Part shown: positions 12,125-23,757 of the stretch, piece after piece | Layout of the letters: every line of letters starts with the position of its first letter | Position numbering within the stretch: position 1 is the stretch's first letter | Assembly: GCA_017591395.1 (NCBI GenBank) | Contig: WEDG01003993.1 | Coordinates: 1 to 64,000 of the forward strand | Direction: 5' to 3' | DNA from: Schistocephalus solidus | Taxonomy: Eukaryota > Platyhelminthes > Cestoda > Diphyllobothriidea > Diphyllobothriidae | Length of the DNA: 64,000 nucleotides | Notes under the pieces: model-generated | Seen by the model: the letters and a program-made list of their open reading frames with translations, nothing else | Database searches by the model: none | Told to the model about the DNA's origin: nothing | Translations under genes and position numbers: made by a program

Positions 12125-12210
12125 GGCCTCGTAGGTCAGTTGTCTAGAGCCTTGGCTGCAGTAAAGCCTTCCCCTTGCTGGCAGTGGCTCGAATCCCACT
12201 GAGGCCACCA
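12125..12210 (+). tRNA. tRNA-Leu-like sequence with encoded CCA, probably a pseudogene or SINE head
   Basis: GGCCTC at the start can pair with GAGGCC at the end, followed by A and then CCA. A TAGGTCAGTTGTCTAGAGC stretch resembles the A box and D arm of tRNA-Leu, and GGCTCGAATCC fits a B box with one change. There is room for the long variable arm of a class II tRNA. The anticodon loop lacks the expected T at position 33 and no anticodon is clear. A CCA tail encoded in nuclear DNA suggests a copied-back mature tRNA, so I do not call a working gene. Confidence 0.4.
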
Positions 12211-12215
12211 AAATT

Positions 12216-13178
12216 TTCACAACCAGGTCAAATGAATAACCGATATATATTTTTTTTGGTCAGATTGAACTCAATTGGCCTCTGATCCGAAAGGAATTCG
12301 GAGGAGCACTGAGGTCTGTTTGGGCAGCGCAAAGTTCACAGTGCCAAGATGCTGGTGGTATGAATGCGCAGTTTATAGCTGCCGCCCTGACACAAATACA
12401 GATAGTAACCTGCTTGCGAAATTAAAGAGTAACAGCTACGAGCACAATGGCCAGAAATGCTTCAACGAATTACAAGACCTCAGTGGAGCAAAATATACAT
12501 TATGTGAGCATGCCACACAGCCAGTGATGAAAATAGCCTTGAGGAAAGTAAAAAAAACTAAAAACAATGAATCAAATAAATAAATAAAACGGGAACACCA
12601 ATGATAGAATACGATCGTACTTCTGTGGATGCAGCGATATGTCTCTTCAGTTTTATTCTCAGTGCAACCGCGTGCCCTCAAATGGCATACGTTATCATCA
12701 GCGTTTCTGAAAACCAAATAGCAAAAAGTCAATACACGATATTGTCCGATTAAGTCTTGAAAAGTTTCAAAACTTTAAGCGATCAAATCTCCAGATTATT
12801 CATCCTCTCAATGTACAGTTAAGCGCCATACCTTTTCGACTGTCAATGAGTGAAACAAGCTCCCCAAATGGCCGGCAACATTCTGTAATAAAATAAGCCC
12901 CTGTAGAAACGGAGCAGCGGTAAAATTTTGTAAAAGCCAGTTTGCATGGATCACAAAATGTTTGCCTGAATGGTCCTAAAGCTTGCAAGTAGGGTGCCAG
13001 TAGTCCTCAGAGGTAACCGTCGACACAGAGGACTCAGTCTTAGGCCCAAAGCGCTTCTTTGGTTCTGCGTCAGGGAACCCGACTTTGACGTCATCCTGCT
13101 CGCTTACAACATCAAATTGTAGAAAGATGTTCACAATACGACGGATAAAGACTACCTGCAAACAAACGTCAAACAGTG
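12216..13178. other. No supported gene; open frame on the minus strand noted
   Basis: The minus-strand frame ending at 12976 has an acidic, Ser-rich end (FGPKTESSVSTVTSEDYW) and a good acceptor (TTTGTTTGCAG). It might be a terminal exon of the zinc-finger gene, but its phase there (0) does not follow from the phase-1 donor at 14447. The rest shows nothing recognisable. Confidence 0.35.
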
Positions 13179-13179
13179 G

Positions 13180-13465
13180 TACTAGAGCAGTCATCGATCG
13201 CGTTACGGAAAACGTTCGTTTCGCTGTGCCTTGGGGCTCAAGCACGAGCCCCGCCAGCAGCCGCTCAACGGCTAGCATATAAGCGGCAGAAGGAAATCAC
13301 GAAAAAGAAGAGGGACAGGAAGGATTATTTCTGGCTTATTAGTCGTCATCAGCTAATCATACACAAACCCAGGTATTGCAACAGCTGAGGCTCGAACGCG
13401 CGGCCTTTTGGTGAGGAGACCAGTGCCTCAAAAACTGAGCCATGGGTTTGTTGCCCTATCGGTTG
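13180..13465 (-). repeat. tRNA-derived SINE
   Basis: Reverse-oriented copy. Its head complement GAGCCCCGCCAGCAGCCG lies at about 13248-13265. The body follows with TTTCTGGCTTATTAG, CGTCATCAG and, at the end, a tRNA-like part near 13380-13445 (GGCTCGAACGCGC and a GAGCCATGGG end). Confidence 0.6.
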
Positions 13466-13469
13466 CGAT

Positions 13470-14446
13470 CGGGTATATTAACAGTGGTAGCGAGGCTGGA
13501 TAACTAGTGGATTATGCCCTTTCGAAGTGGCAGCTGCAGTCCCTAGCCAGAGGATTTAAACTCCAAACGACACACAACTACAACCAGTTGACAGTCAAAA
13601 AGACTTGAGTGTGTTCACTTACACCAACACTGAATTTCATAAAGGCCATCATGTCTACGTCGCAAGTCATCAGGCGAGACTATACGGGGTTTTACAAAGA
13701 ACTTCGACAAAGTATTTCAAACCTTGGTGCGACCGCTTCAGGAAGGCGTGGAAAAATTGGATCGTCAAAACTGGAGCGACTGGGAGAAGACTCAGAGAAA
13801 GGCGTCAAAAAGGTTCAAATGTTTGCGGTCACTGCCCTATGAAAACATATGTTCAACCCCAACCTCTCTCCTCTTTCCGCATCATTCAGTGTCTAGAGTG
13901 GTGCTTTGATTCCAGCAATTTTTAACTCTGTCTAACATGCACACAGTGCACAAAGAGAAAGCTACGATAAATGGACGCAAATCTTCCTTTAGTAACAAAC
14001 TAGTCGTAGCTTGATACGCTCTGCTAGTCCACGATAAAAAGTGAACTTCGAAACAGTTCATTTTCCCTGAAGGAAGTAGAGAGACTAACGACGACGACGA
14101 TGAGCACGTCTATTTACAACCAACACCTTATCTTTGGCCGATAATAACTTACAGTAAGCGTCAAAAAGACCAGCTGGTAGTGCTGAATCTGGAGGTGACA
14201 AAGCCCACATGCGGATTTCCATATTTAAGCTAATTTTTAGATCCTCGCCTACCACAATACCTATCAGGTGTCCAAATCACGAAGTAAGTTTCGGATTTTA
14301 CCAAGACAATGCTCTATTTGAAACCCTCCACGCAAATACAAGAAGGGTGTGCAAAAAAAAACAAGAAGAGGCCGTCAAAACTGAAGTATTTAAGACTTAG
14401 ACGATGAGCGCGAGCGGTTAAGCAGTAAAAAGATGAAAATGCGTAC
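13470..14446. other. Intergenic or intron sequence; gamma-exon flank
   Basis: A frame at 13609-13842 (+) encodes a basic 77-residue peptide with no domain that I recognise. From about 14100 the sequence matches the intron copied beside the other gamma exons (36540-36880, 46320-46650). Confidence 0.4.
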
Positions 14447-14533
14447 CCTTGTGGATGGCGGCTACATGATCCTTCAGGCTTGCCTTCCACCCAAAGGCCT
14501 TACCACAAAGCCCACAGGTATACTTTCGCAGCT
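14447..14533 (-). CDS. C2H2 finger exon 16 (gamma class), last one recognised
   Basis: 87-nt exon, acceptor CGTTTCAG, donor GTACGC, phase 1-1. It encodes LRKYTCGLCGKAFGWK then ASLKDHVAAIH. Helix residues -1, 2, 3 and 6 are W, A, S and D. It leaves a single G for the next exon, so at least one further exon in phase 1 is required. None was identified with confidence between here and the window start. The unit lacks beta and alpha partners on its left, either lost or beyond recognition. Confidence 0.84.
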
Positions 14534-14771
14534 CTGAAACGAAAAAAGCGAATGCGACTTTGAGCTGGTAAAGCAAGTAGCTTTCTCTGGACAATTCGTC
14601 TTCCTACCAAACTGGGCCTTCGCAGTCGAAAGCACAAAACAGGCATAAATTGGTTGATAAAAAATCGAACATTCTTGGTAAGAATGTTTTGTCAGGTGGA
14701 TCCAAACATGATCGATAGATGTAAAAACTGAAGGACGCAAATAATAAATTGGCAGACAGGAGAAAACGAAC

Positions 14772-14858
14772 TTTTGTGTATAACGTCCACGTGCTTTCTC
14801 AGGGAGCCACTGTGAGTAAAGGTTTTGCCGCAAATTTCACATGCACACTCTTCCAGAT
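14772..14858 (-). CDS. C2H2 finger exon 15 (delta class)
   Basis: 87-nt exon, acceptor TTTCTTTAG, donor GTTCGT, phase 1-1. It encodes LEECACEICGKTFTHSG then SLRKHVDVIH. The core Phe is present, unlike in the delta copy at 52320. Helix residues -1, 2, 3 and 6 are H, G, S and K. Finger residues GKTFTHSG also resemble the beta class, so delta may be an early branch of beta. A further Cys two residues before the first zinc ligand (E-C-A-C) is unusual. Confidence 0.8.
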
Positions 14859-15349
14859 CTAAAGAAAAAAATAACAATTAAATACACTAGTTAAATCGGA
14901 AGATCACTGAGAAGCTAGCTGCTCAAAAGCGAACAAATATGCACTTTCAGAGATCAAATCAGGGCACCGACAGACGATGAGATACCGAAACCAATTTGGT
15001 CAGCAGAATGGAGGGGCGATAAGGGGGAGAGAATGGACTTAAAACGTCTCAACGAGACAAAAAACGCCAAAAAAGAAAAGCAATCACTAAAAGCAGTGTC
15101 AGACGCGAAATCACACTCGGACGCTAACCGCAGAGCAGACACAGCCGGTCGACTTGACATTGTCCTGCTATCGGACAATTGCGTGAGTGTGCGTAGGTGC
15201 CACCTAAACGGGCCAAGTGGTAGATGGGTTGGACCAACACAGGAGCCACATCAGGGCACGGCAGGCGTTATTCAGGTTACGCTCCCATACCAAATGCCGA
15301 ATATGGGGAGTTTGGTGGCACGCCTAGAGGCGGCTATGGCCTAGGGGCC

Positions 15350-15575
15350 ACGGACACGCCAGCCACCTGCGCCCTCTTCCATCTCCGGTCTTCTTGACAC
15401 CGTCTTGACATCAGGCATAGGTGGAGAAGAAGGAGAGAGTGCGGTAGATGCCGCGAAAGTATACTGTCACTTAAAATTAATCCACGCAAGTCACCATTCC
15501 TGCACCACCATAGTGTGGAGCATACGGTGGACCTCGTCGAAAATCGACGGTCAAACTGTCCTGTGTCGTGTCAGT
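15350..15575 (+). repeat. RepA, partial copy
   Basis: Carries the second half of RepA, from CAGCCACCTGCGCCCTC through TCTTCTTGACACCGTC to GTGGACCTCGTCGAAAATCG. A fuller copy follows immediately in the same orientation. Nothing was recognised between this and the finger exon at 14772 except short frames. Confidence 0.6.
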
Positions 15576-15584
15576 TTTGTGTGT

Positions 15585-16150
15585 ATGCGCCCACTCCCAC
15601 ATCAGAAAACTCACCGGCTCAGACGATGGGCTGATTGTGGAGGTGAAGGAGGGAGTGAGGTCAACGGCTCAGCGTATTTTCCTCACTATAAACAATCTGA
15701 CGCACTTGAAACTATCACGGCCACTAGCCACGGTGAGCTAAAAGCCATGGCTTGGAAGGTTGCCAACTGACGGGATAACTGGGAACACGTGGTCAGCCCA
15801 ATGGGTGTTTTATGTGGAGTGGCTGACTGGCTGACTTAGAGTCAGGCTGCAACGGCTCATTCTTAATGTGGTCTTTATGGCACTCCCACTCCGTGGGATC
15901 CGAGCCGGGTGTGGTAGTACGCCCAGGGGCAGCTCCGGCCGCCCCAACCACCTGCGTCCTCTCCCATCACCGGTTTTCTTGACTCTGTCATGACACCGGG
16001 CTCAGGTGTGGGAGGAGGAGAGTGTCGTAGACGCAGCGCAAGTCTACTATCACTTTAAACTAAATCACGCGCAAATCACCGTCCCTGCATCACCCTTCCA
16101 TGGAGCATGCGGTGGATATCGTCGAACTAAGAGGGTCAAACTGTCGTGTG
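15585..16150 (+). repeat. RepA, full copy
   Basis: Runs from CGCCCACTCCCACATCAG through CACTATAAACAATCTGACG, CATGGCTTGGAAGGTTGCC and GCACTCCCACTCCGTGGG to GTGGATATCGTCGAACTAAG. At its end it merges without a gap into reverse-transcriptase sequence of the zinc-finger retrotransposon. That raises the question whether RepA is an untranslated part or a partner of that element. Confidence 0.7.
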
Positions 16151-17870
16151 TATGGGCTCAACATCACCGGGGACATCTTCACCCGTATCCTTCTCAATCG
16201 TCTGAACGGTCACCTAGAGCAGGGACTGCTCCCGGAAAGACAATGTGGCTTCCGACGACACCGCGGAACAACCGAAATAATCTGTGCCACCCATCAGCTT
16301 CAATAGAAGTGCCAGGAGATGTAAACTCACCTTAACAGTACCTTTGTGGATCTGACGAAAGCCTTTGACACGGTGAATCGCAACGGACTGTGGAAAGTCA
16401 GGCAGAAATTAGGTTGTCTTGAGCGTTTCACGCACATTGTGCGTCAGTTTCATGACGGGATGACGGCGCGCGTCACTGACAACGGAACGGTATCCGAAGC
16501 ATTTGCAGTGACCAATGGAGTAAAGCTGGGCTGCGTACTGGCCCCCACCCTGTTCAGTCTCATGTTCTCTACTATGCTGATGGACGCCTACTGTGATGAG
16601 CAGCCTGGGGTTCGCATCGCCTAGAGAACTTACGGACACTTTCTCAACAGTCAGCGTGTGCAGGCCCCAATGCGCGTGCCTACGACTACAGTCCATGACT
16701 TTGCAGACGACTGGGTCCTTAACATCGTGACGGAGAAGGGCATGCAAAGGTGCATGGACCTCTTCGCAGCAGGCTGGGCCAATTTTGGATGAGCAATCAG
16801 TACAGCCAAAACGGTTTTCTTGCGCCAGCCGCCACCCAGCGCGGAATACAATGCTCCCCGAATCAATGTCAACGGTGCTCAACTCAAAAATGTGGAAACA
16901 TTTGCTTTTCTGAGAAGCACGCTGTCACGCAACACGAGAATCGACGACGAGTTGGCCCAACAGATCTCCAAAGCCAGACAGGCCTCCGTGTGGAATCGCA
17001 CGGTATTCACCTGAACACCAAACTGAAGATATACAAGGCCGTCATCTTGACGACACTCCTTTCCGGAGCGGAGACCTCGACCGTCTACTCGAACTAAGCC
17101 AGAAAGTTGAATCACTTCCATCTCAGCTGCCTCCGCAGATCACTGAAGCTGAGATGGCAAGAAAGGATCCTGGACACGGAAGTCCTGGAGCAGACCAGAA
17201 TCCTTAGCATCCACGCCATGCTGAGGCAAGTGCAACTGCAATGGAGCGGCCACCTGGTGAGAATTGACGATGAGCTACTACCAAAACGACTTTTCTACGG
17301 AGATGTCGCTACGGGTGCGCGCCGACAGGGAGGTCGAATCGCTCCCACCCTGTCCTCATTGCGACTGCACATTTACCTCAAACATCGCACTGGTCGGCAT
17401 ATTGCGAATCCATCGTACTGAGACCGGTGCACCAGTGCCCGGAGCCCCGACATGAATCCACCAAACACAAATACTCACCGCATGGGCCTATTAGGTCACA
17501 TGCCCCCACCCACGAAAGCGGAGCGCACAGAAATACCGGCACGCCCAACCCGCCCTGCATAACCGGCAGCTTTCCAATCTCCAGCACCACAAGCTCCCCA
17601 TTCACCAGCGCGACCACCAGTAGTAGCCTCACCACCTCAACCGACTATACAGCCTACCCTAATTGCCACCGCACAGGCGTATCACGCATCGACATGGTCC
17701 GTAAATCGCGAATCCATCGGACATAGACGGGTAAACCATGCCAGGAGCAGCAACATACGCAAACCAAAGCCGCATCAAATATTCGCACTGTCCACACACA
17801 TAAACTCACCGTATGGGCCTATGAGGCCACAGGCATCCGCAGTAAAACCTATGGTAAAACACCACTGCTC
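16150..17870 (+). mobile_element. EN-RT-C2H2 retrotransposon, copy 1 (reverse transcriptase and finger remnant)
   Basis: Lacks the endonuclease. Reverse transcriptase pieces in order: LLPERQCGFRRHRGTTE, then FVDLTKAFDTVNRNGLW, GVKLGCVLAPTLFSLMF, and HDFADDWVLN, where YADD is replaced by FADD. Next come the thumb/C-terminal part (RVRADR and related pieces) and a single C2H2 finger, [21 protein letters not shown], then broken finger remnants to about 17.87 kb. Stop codons and frameshifts make it inactive. It shows that the reverse transcriptase and the C2H2 domain belong to one element. Confidence 0.75.
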
Positions 17871-18039
17871 TTCTCCCGCCAGCACTTACATCATACATGG
17901 TCACGCCCAGCATCACACAACGCATGTCTGCGAACGATAGCTCTCACGTAGGTCGGGAAGTATAATCCTCGGCTCTTTCTACATGTGGCTCCTCTGCTGA
18001 ATGCGCGATCCGGGCCTGAGACTAGCAGGGTGCACTCTG

Positions 18040-18445
18040 CGATGTGGCCTGGAAGGCTGTTAACTGACGATGGCACTCAGACCCCGTAGGTAGCCAAGTG
18101 TATGTTTTGTAGAGTGGCTTACTGCTCATAGAGTCAGGCTGCAATGGCTTCTTCCTAATGTGGCCTCTATAGCACTCACACGCCGTGGGATCCGAGCCAA
18201 GTGTGGCGGCACGCTTAGATCAGTTTCGGCTTTGCCAGCCACCTGCGTCCCTCTCCCGCCTCCAGTCTTCTCGGCAAGGTCATGACACCGGGCTCAGGTG
18301 GGGGAGGGAAAGATAGTGCGTTAGATGCAGCGAAAGAATATCAGTATAATGAAATTCCCGTACAATTCAGCACTCCTGCGCCAACTTGCTATGGGGGTAC
18401 ACTGTGGACCGCGTCGAATTGGACGGTCGGACTGTGTCAGTGTGA
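18040..18445 (+). repeat. RepA copy
   Basis: Diverged copy with GTCAGGCTGCAATGGCTTC, GCCGTGGGATCCGAGCC, GGGCTCAGGTGGGGGAGG and GTGGACCGCGTCGAATTGG in order. It lies just left of the alpha-exon flank at 18560. Confidence 0.6.
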
Positions 18446-18741
18446 TGCTAGTTTGAACGAAATAATGATTTTACCTGGCTTAATCAGCCGAGCTAAAGAG
18501 GCAAGCTGAAGGGCTGCTTACCATAGAGTTGAAAAACTCCACAAGCTGACTAACAAAAGTACTGTACAATAGCCACTTGATAACCTAATTTGTAAAAACG
18601 CATTCAAAAAATGACCCAGGCAGCATCCTCTTCAGTCAAAAAATAATTTCAAACCTCAAAGAAGCCATAAAAACGCATGGAAGGATGCTTAAACTACTCA
18701 ACAGCAAGAGCGGATAATGAGCAAAAGGAAAGGCAACGCAC

Positions 18742-18828
18742 GCGTGTGGACGCTGTTCACATGTTTCTTTAAATCGCCCTTCCATCCAAACGACTTGTCA
18801 CAGAACTCACAAGTGAACTTCCGCACAT
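18742..18828 (-). CDS. C2H2 finger exon 14 (alpha class)
   Basis: 87-nt exon, acceptor TCTTTCAG, donor GTGCGT, phase 1-1. It encodes VRKFTCEFCDKSFGWKG then DLKKHVNSVH. Helix residues -1, 2, 3 and 6 are W, G, D and K; Lys at position 6 is unique among the alpha copies. The flanking intron (18560-18735) matches that of the other alpha exons. In the transcript it would be followed by the delta exon at 14772, giving H-T-H-L-E-E-C-A-C. Confidence 0.85.
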
Positions 18829-19079
18829 CTGAAAGAGAAAAAAATTAAAAGAGTCTAAATAATGCGGAACCAGAGGGCGAACGAGCCACCGGGTTACTGC
18901 CTACCCGCCCCGTCCACAGGTGGCGGATAGCGGAACGGCCGTCAATGAAGGCTCCTCGCAAAGAAGCAGGCTCTCGGAGCTGACGAGTAAGCAGCAGCGG
19001 ACCTACAACTACAGGACGTGGAGGGATGTGAGCTGGCATGCCACTGACTTATCAACTGCACTGCGACATGGCGGCCGTG

Positions 19080-20255
19080 AACCGCTATTAACTCTGGCTG
19101 CTTGCCACCAATGCTTTGCGGTTAAGAGGTCGAGCCAAAATGTTAGAGGAATTTTGTCAAACAAAATAGGCTATTTCTCATCAATAAGTGCTTTCAGCTT
19201 CGCTACAAATATCGTGTGACCTGGCGTTCAAGCAAAAGTCATAAGGCCAGTCATACGGACTAAATTCTTCATGATAGCAGATCGATACGTGGTGCCGAAA
19301 ATTGGTAACGCCCATGGGTATGGCCATGTCCTCCTTCCACGCGCTTGAATGCTTACCCTTCACCTGCACCCAGAAGCCTACGAGCGAGACACCTTGACGT
19401 CACATAGGTTCGAGAACCCATAAACGCTGAAGCCCAGAGTACAGAAATCCGGTCTCCCTTTAGCAACCTAAGTCCGGGTAGTAGCTTATGGAGTCAACCA
19501 TCTATGGGGCAGCTGAAAAAATTCTTTGATTCATCCAGCGACGCAACTGCAATGAGTACACCAGCGCAATAGCACAGCAGGTGTCTGCCCAGACGGCTGC
19601 AGTCAGGTCAAACAAGGATGCATCCTTACGCCGAACCCGGAAAATGACACCGAGGTCAGCTTGGGATGAGTGACAGAAACAGTGGGCTGAAACAGCGACC
19701 TCCATGCAGCAAGCTTCAAATTTTGGTGACACTCGCCAGGTTAGTGGTAAGTCCTCCACACTCATCCCCATGTGCCGTGCCTTTATACGGTCAGTCCTCC
19801 CCTACGTTTGTGAATGCTGAGTTAGTCACGTGGAGGGGGAGCAAACACTGAAGGTATTTAATCACCACTGACTGAGGACCATCCTTTGCGTGAAGCAAGT
19901 GCACTCCGTCTCAAATTGGGCAGTAGACACTCGCTGCGGCAACATCATTATGAGAAGTGAGGCCATTCAAGAAATATGACTGAGATGGGTCAAGCACGTT
20001 CTAAGTCGTCCGCCCCACGAGCCTTGTGTTGCTGCCCGCGGGTCGAAACCGTTGCAAACGTAGAGAAGTTGACGGAAAAGCCAACTCAAGACCAGGCTCG
20101 ACGCGGTTCGTAAAGGCGTGAAATTAGTTTTTGGACCTTTCGGTATTCCGCAAGGGTCACTGGGGAAGAGAGTAGGTCTAGCTACCTATATTTACTATTA
20201 CAGACCTTCACGGATGAAGAGGTACAATACTTGACACCATTCGGGCCGGATAGAT
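19080..20255 (+). mobile_element. RTE-like retrotransposon remnant in an alpha-beta intron (unit of exons 12-14)
   Basis: Antisense to the finger gene. The 5' part matches endonuclease-region sequence of the copies at 43.3 and 48.7 kb (the GATAGCAGATCGATACG stretch at about 19277). The 3' part matches the C-terminus of an RTE-like reverse transcriptase, with frames resembling V-R-S-V-L-P-Y and R-H-V-L-S-R-P-P-H-E. It ends about 55 bp before the beta exon. Many frameshifts are present. The central catalytic region is missing. Confidence 0.65.
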
Positions 20256-20311
20256 CAGACATAAACACATTCGGACAAAGAACAAATGCAAGTGGGAAAA
20301 CTGAAGCGTAC

Positions 20312-20398
20312 TTTTGTGAACGACATCCACGTGGTTCTTCAGGTATCCACTGTTCGTAAAACTCTTGCCACAGGTTTCACATACACTGTCCTGTATGC
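20312..20398 (-). CDS. C2H2 finger exon 13 (beta class)
   Basis: 87-nt exon, acceptor GATTTTTAG, donor GTACGC, phase 1-1. It encodes IQDSVCETC then GKSFTNSGYLKNHVDVVH. Helix residues -1, 2, 3 and 6 are N, G, Y and N. With G from the gamma donor its first codon is GGC (Gly). The RTE-like fragment ends about 55 bp to its left. Confidence 0.85.
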
Positions 20399-20399
20399 C

Positions 20400-22920
20400 T
20401 AAAAATCACACATAACATTTACTTAGAACAGGAAATGCCCGCCGATTTTTCAAAAGGAACTGCAAAACAGGGTGTGGAAATCGATGTGGGAAATTAATAT
20501 TTAAAACCTTTACAACACTACGGATTGCATACTGAGCACAGCCGGTGAGTAAGCATCCACCACAAACGAACATTGTAAACCAGGAGGGCAAGCTGAAATG
20601 GATTATTATACTCAGATGCAAACTGCCAGGATACGCATACTGGGATCTATCAACACACATTCTACAAAATCGCCCTCACCCCATCCCTGTAATATTAAAA
20701 GCCATCTTCCGAAAATTACCAGCATTGTGTGCCTAGACCAGTCAAGAAAACCACGTCTGTATCGCATCCACCAACGACAGTGAGCCTTTCGAGTCCTTGG
20801 TAGTGCATTTGAGGATCGAAACACTACTCCATTTGTATGCAATCCGCATATGGAGTAAAATAAAGGTTTTTACAAACAGTGTTAATGCGACCAATCTGGT
20901 CCGCCGTAGTAATTAAGTGTCAAAATTTGCATACTCATTTTCATGTTTCCACATTTGTCTTGGTCACAGTTGGTGGCGTTTTTAGATGACCCTGCACCGA
21001 GTAGACTTCATGTGTTGAACCAGGACCCTGTCGTTTTCAGGCCGATTTCAAAAACGTTCCTGGTATGGAACAAGAGGAGACAGAGAAAGAGCGGCTGCCA
21101 AAGCTATTCGTGCCAGAAAATTCTGCTCTGCAGGCTTTTCATGATAATAGCACGAGGGTTTTTGTACAATTCGGGCCCGGTTAATCGAAGATTCAGCACT
21201 ACAATGCTTCCGCCCACGCGTCTCTGGTACTGATAGAAGATTCTGTTCATTCACACGCGGTTGAACAATTCAGGTGGGAAATGTATATTGCTACGTACTG
21301 CGCACAGCCATAGAATAGGCATTCAAAAGTATGAATATTTTTTTCAAAAAAAGCATGCAAGGTCCGCACTGAAATCGTTTATGCAGCCGCAGACGCCGAA
21401 GTATACTCAGATGCAGACTGCAGGACGCGCATACTGCGATCTCTCAACACACTTAATGCAATCGCCCTGACCGCTCCCCTTGCGAAAAAAACGCCATCTT
21501 CCGAAAGCTCCAAGCTCCGCGTGCTTAGAACAGCAATAAAACCGCGTAAGTTCGGCAGCCAAAAAAGACGATGAGGCCTTCCGAGTACCCGCTCGTAGTA
21601 CTGTTGCAATAATAGCGCGAGTTACGGTCAATGCATAAAATTCTATCGAAAAGCACAGCAATTAAATGCTTCAACCTCCGGGATTGCCCTCCATACCGAA
21701 GGTGCTGTGCTTGTGCGGAGTTTATTTGCTCGGATGCCGCAAATCCCCCTGCGCATGATCGGAGGTCGATTAGTACATGACACATAGACGGCCCACAAAT
21801 GTTAAATTAATGCATTCTGACAGATCGCGCACAAAAACGGTGTATCCCACACGATATCGCTGTTGCCAACCACAGGTACAGCGTCACTCATTGGAAAAAG
21901 TAGTAACATGGCGACTTTATCTGCTCTGAATAGTGATATTATTCGTGCGAAAGAAAGCGGGCGGGGAACAGGGACGGCGACTTGCACTGCGCATCCGCTT
22001 GAGTCCGGTGTGATGACAGAGTCAAAAAGACCCGGGGCAAGGTCGGGTGCAGTGGCTTACTGGCATAAATAGCCCGCTTACGCGTGCCACACACACACCT
22101 GGTCCATGCACGACGATCTTCCTTGCAGGGAAAGCTAGGGGACAGTTCGAATCTTATCCGAGAGGGAGTGCCATAGGGACCACGCCAATCGTGGATGCCA
22201 GTGTGAATCCAAAACGTAAGGCAAACAAAGGTCCTGTTCCAGCGACCGTGTCTCCGTCTTCGAGACAACAGTTTGGCCCGGAATCTTCCTCTGAATCAAA
22301 TCCTTCCTCGGGAGTTGTCAATTACTGCTGTCTCCGAAAAACAGAGAGTATACTTAACCGAACATTCCAAAACATGTTGTAACAGGTTCTACCGCCAAAT
22401 TTATCATCTTTATACCAGATAGTCCAGAGTTACAGTAATCCGATTGTGTCTGACTATCTAAGTGCCGATGACCAGTCCCCCGACTTGAACAACAAGTACA
22501 TTTTAGTGAGAATTGCGTCAAACGCGGACGACTTTCGATTCACGGCAGGATACCCCGTGTAAGGAAGGAGATGGCGAAACTGGCGACACAAACGTCTAAG
22601 CAACATTTCCTCTTTGGTTAATAAAAGGCTAACGGAACTGGTACTTTCACTAGCTTTTAATTGGAAACAAATAAAAGGCAGCTGGCAGTATTGAGTCTGG
22701 ATCGGAGAAATTCCACAAGCAGATTTCTATTTTAAGGCTAACTAGCGTCTCGTCGTCTACCGCAAAATCTAACGGGAGACTAATTAAGGAAATAGGTTTA
22801 GGACAATACTCGATTCGCCGCCCTCAAGGAAAACGCAAGTGGGTGAAATAACGCACAAATTAGTAACTGACAGCTTGACGAAGAGCGTGAGCAGTAAAAT
22901 AGTTCAAGAGAAAAATGCAT
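20400..22920. other. Beta-gamma intron with an internal direct duplication
   Basis: About 20487-20760 and 21260-21540 are two copies of one segment; both hold a TATACTCAGATGCA stretch and a CGCATACTG(C/G)GATCT box. Related single copies flank the beta exons at 34660-34900 and 45480-45720. From 21970 to 22070 there is a reverse RepA trace, and 22150-22380 is shared with 35690-35900 and 45835-46060. No coding exon was found. Confidence 0.5.
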
Positions 22921-22922
22921 AC

Positions 22923-23009
22923 CTCCGTGGACACCGTCTATGTGCTCCTTTAGACTCGCCTTCCATCCAAAAGGCTCACCGCAAAACTTGCACTCATACT
23001 TTCGCAGCT
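22923..23009 (-). CDS. C2H2 finger exon 12 (gamma class)
   Basis: 87-nt exon, acceptor TTTTTCAG, donor GTATGC, phase 1-1. It encodes LRKYECKFCGEPFGWK then ASLKEHIDGVH. It differs from the gamma exon at 36890 at four residues in the finger, one of them a Pro two residues after the second knuckle Gly, which could affect folding. Helix residues -1, 2, 3 and 6 are W, A, S and E. Some 170-250 bp to its right lie degraded remnants that align with delta-exon flanks. Confidence 0.84.
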
Positions 23010-23179
23010 CTGAAAAAATTCAAGTGAAAACGTCTTGAGATGATAGAACAAACTGACATCTCTGCCCTATTCGTCCCTCTATCGAATTGAACTTTCGCAG
23101 GCGAAACTACAAACAGGCGCAAATTGGTTGCTAAAAAAATTGACCACTACTGGTAGGAAGTTCTTGTCGAGCAGATTCA

Positions 23180-23265
23180 AACAGGACAGAGAGGTGCCAA
23201 AAAGAATTAACCAAAGGAGAAAAACATTAAATCCGTGGACGACAGGAATCGAACTTTTACGCAAA
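23180..23265 (-). pseudogene. Possible delta-exon flank and relic
   Basis: Intron sequence at 23095-23250 follows the pattern beside the intact delta exon at 14772 (a GCATAAATTGGTTG-like box, a CAGATTCAAACA-like box, and a CGAACTTTT start at the exon edge). The finger codons are not recognisable. Taken with the relic at 37499, it suggests that this unit also lost its delta exon. Confidence 0.35.
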
Positions 23266-23679
23266 AAATTCCACGCTTGCAGATTTTACCTTAAGTCACA
23301 CATATGCACGCGCATTTAGATTTTTTAAATGTTGACAGTATGACAGTCGGTCCCGATGGTGTGTCCAGTCAGTGACCCGGAAAAGGCTGTGCGTCGGGAC
23401 GGTGAAACGCACGTGAATTAACCCACAGTGATTGTGGACTCCCTCATCCTCCACCCCCTCGCCCGGTAAGACGATAAGACGTGCGGCGAGATGAGATGCA
23501 GATGGATGTCGTGTGCATGCAGCTGAGCGTGCTGACACGCGTCTGATCCGCGTACAATGGGAAAGGATGTGCTAGCAACAAAAAGGGCGGGATGGGAACG
23601 GCAGGATCCCAACTGAGCAGAATGCCATAAAGAAAAGGTGAAAAAAAAAGACACTGGACTTACATTCGTTGACGAACGC

Positions 23680-23757
23680 TCACCGATCGCTAACAGAACT
23701 CATTCGTTCCACTCTGCCTCGAGGCTCGCTCTCGATCCCAGTCGGCTACTGCACAGC
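23680..23757 (-). repeat. SINE head, reverse orientation
   Basis: Complement of the head segment of the tRNA-derived SINE (GCTCACCGATCGCTAACAG, then CTCTGCCTCGAGGCTCGC). It faces the head of the SINE at 24409, with the microsatellite lying between. Confidence 0.6.

Noticed and set aside
12800..13278. Candidate terminal exon of the zinc-finger gene (minus strand, acidic end, stop near 12976) and a C-x2-C-like stretch at about 12900-12960
   Set aside because: The good acceptor gives phase 0, while the last finger donor is phase 1. An alternative acceptor gives a different open frame, so the choice is arbitrary. The Cys pair has no His pair.
13605..13925. Plus-strand frames of 77-106 residues with basic composition
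   Set aside because: No recognisable domain and overlapping frames of similar length; likely chance.
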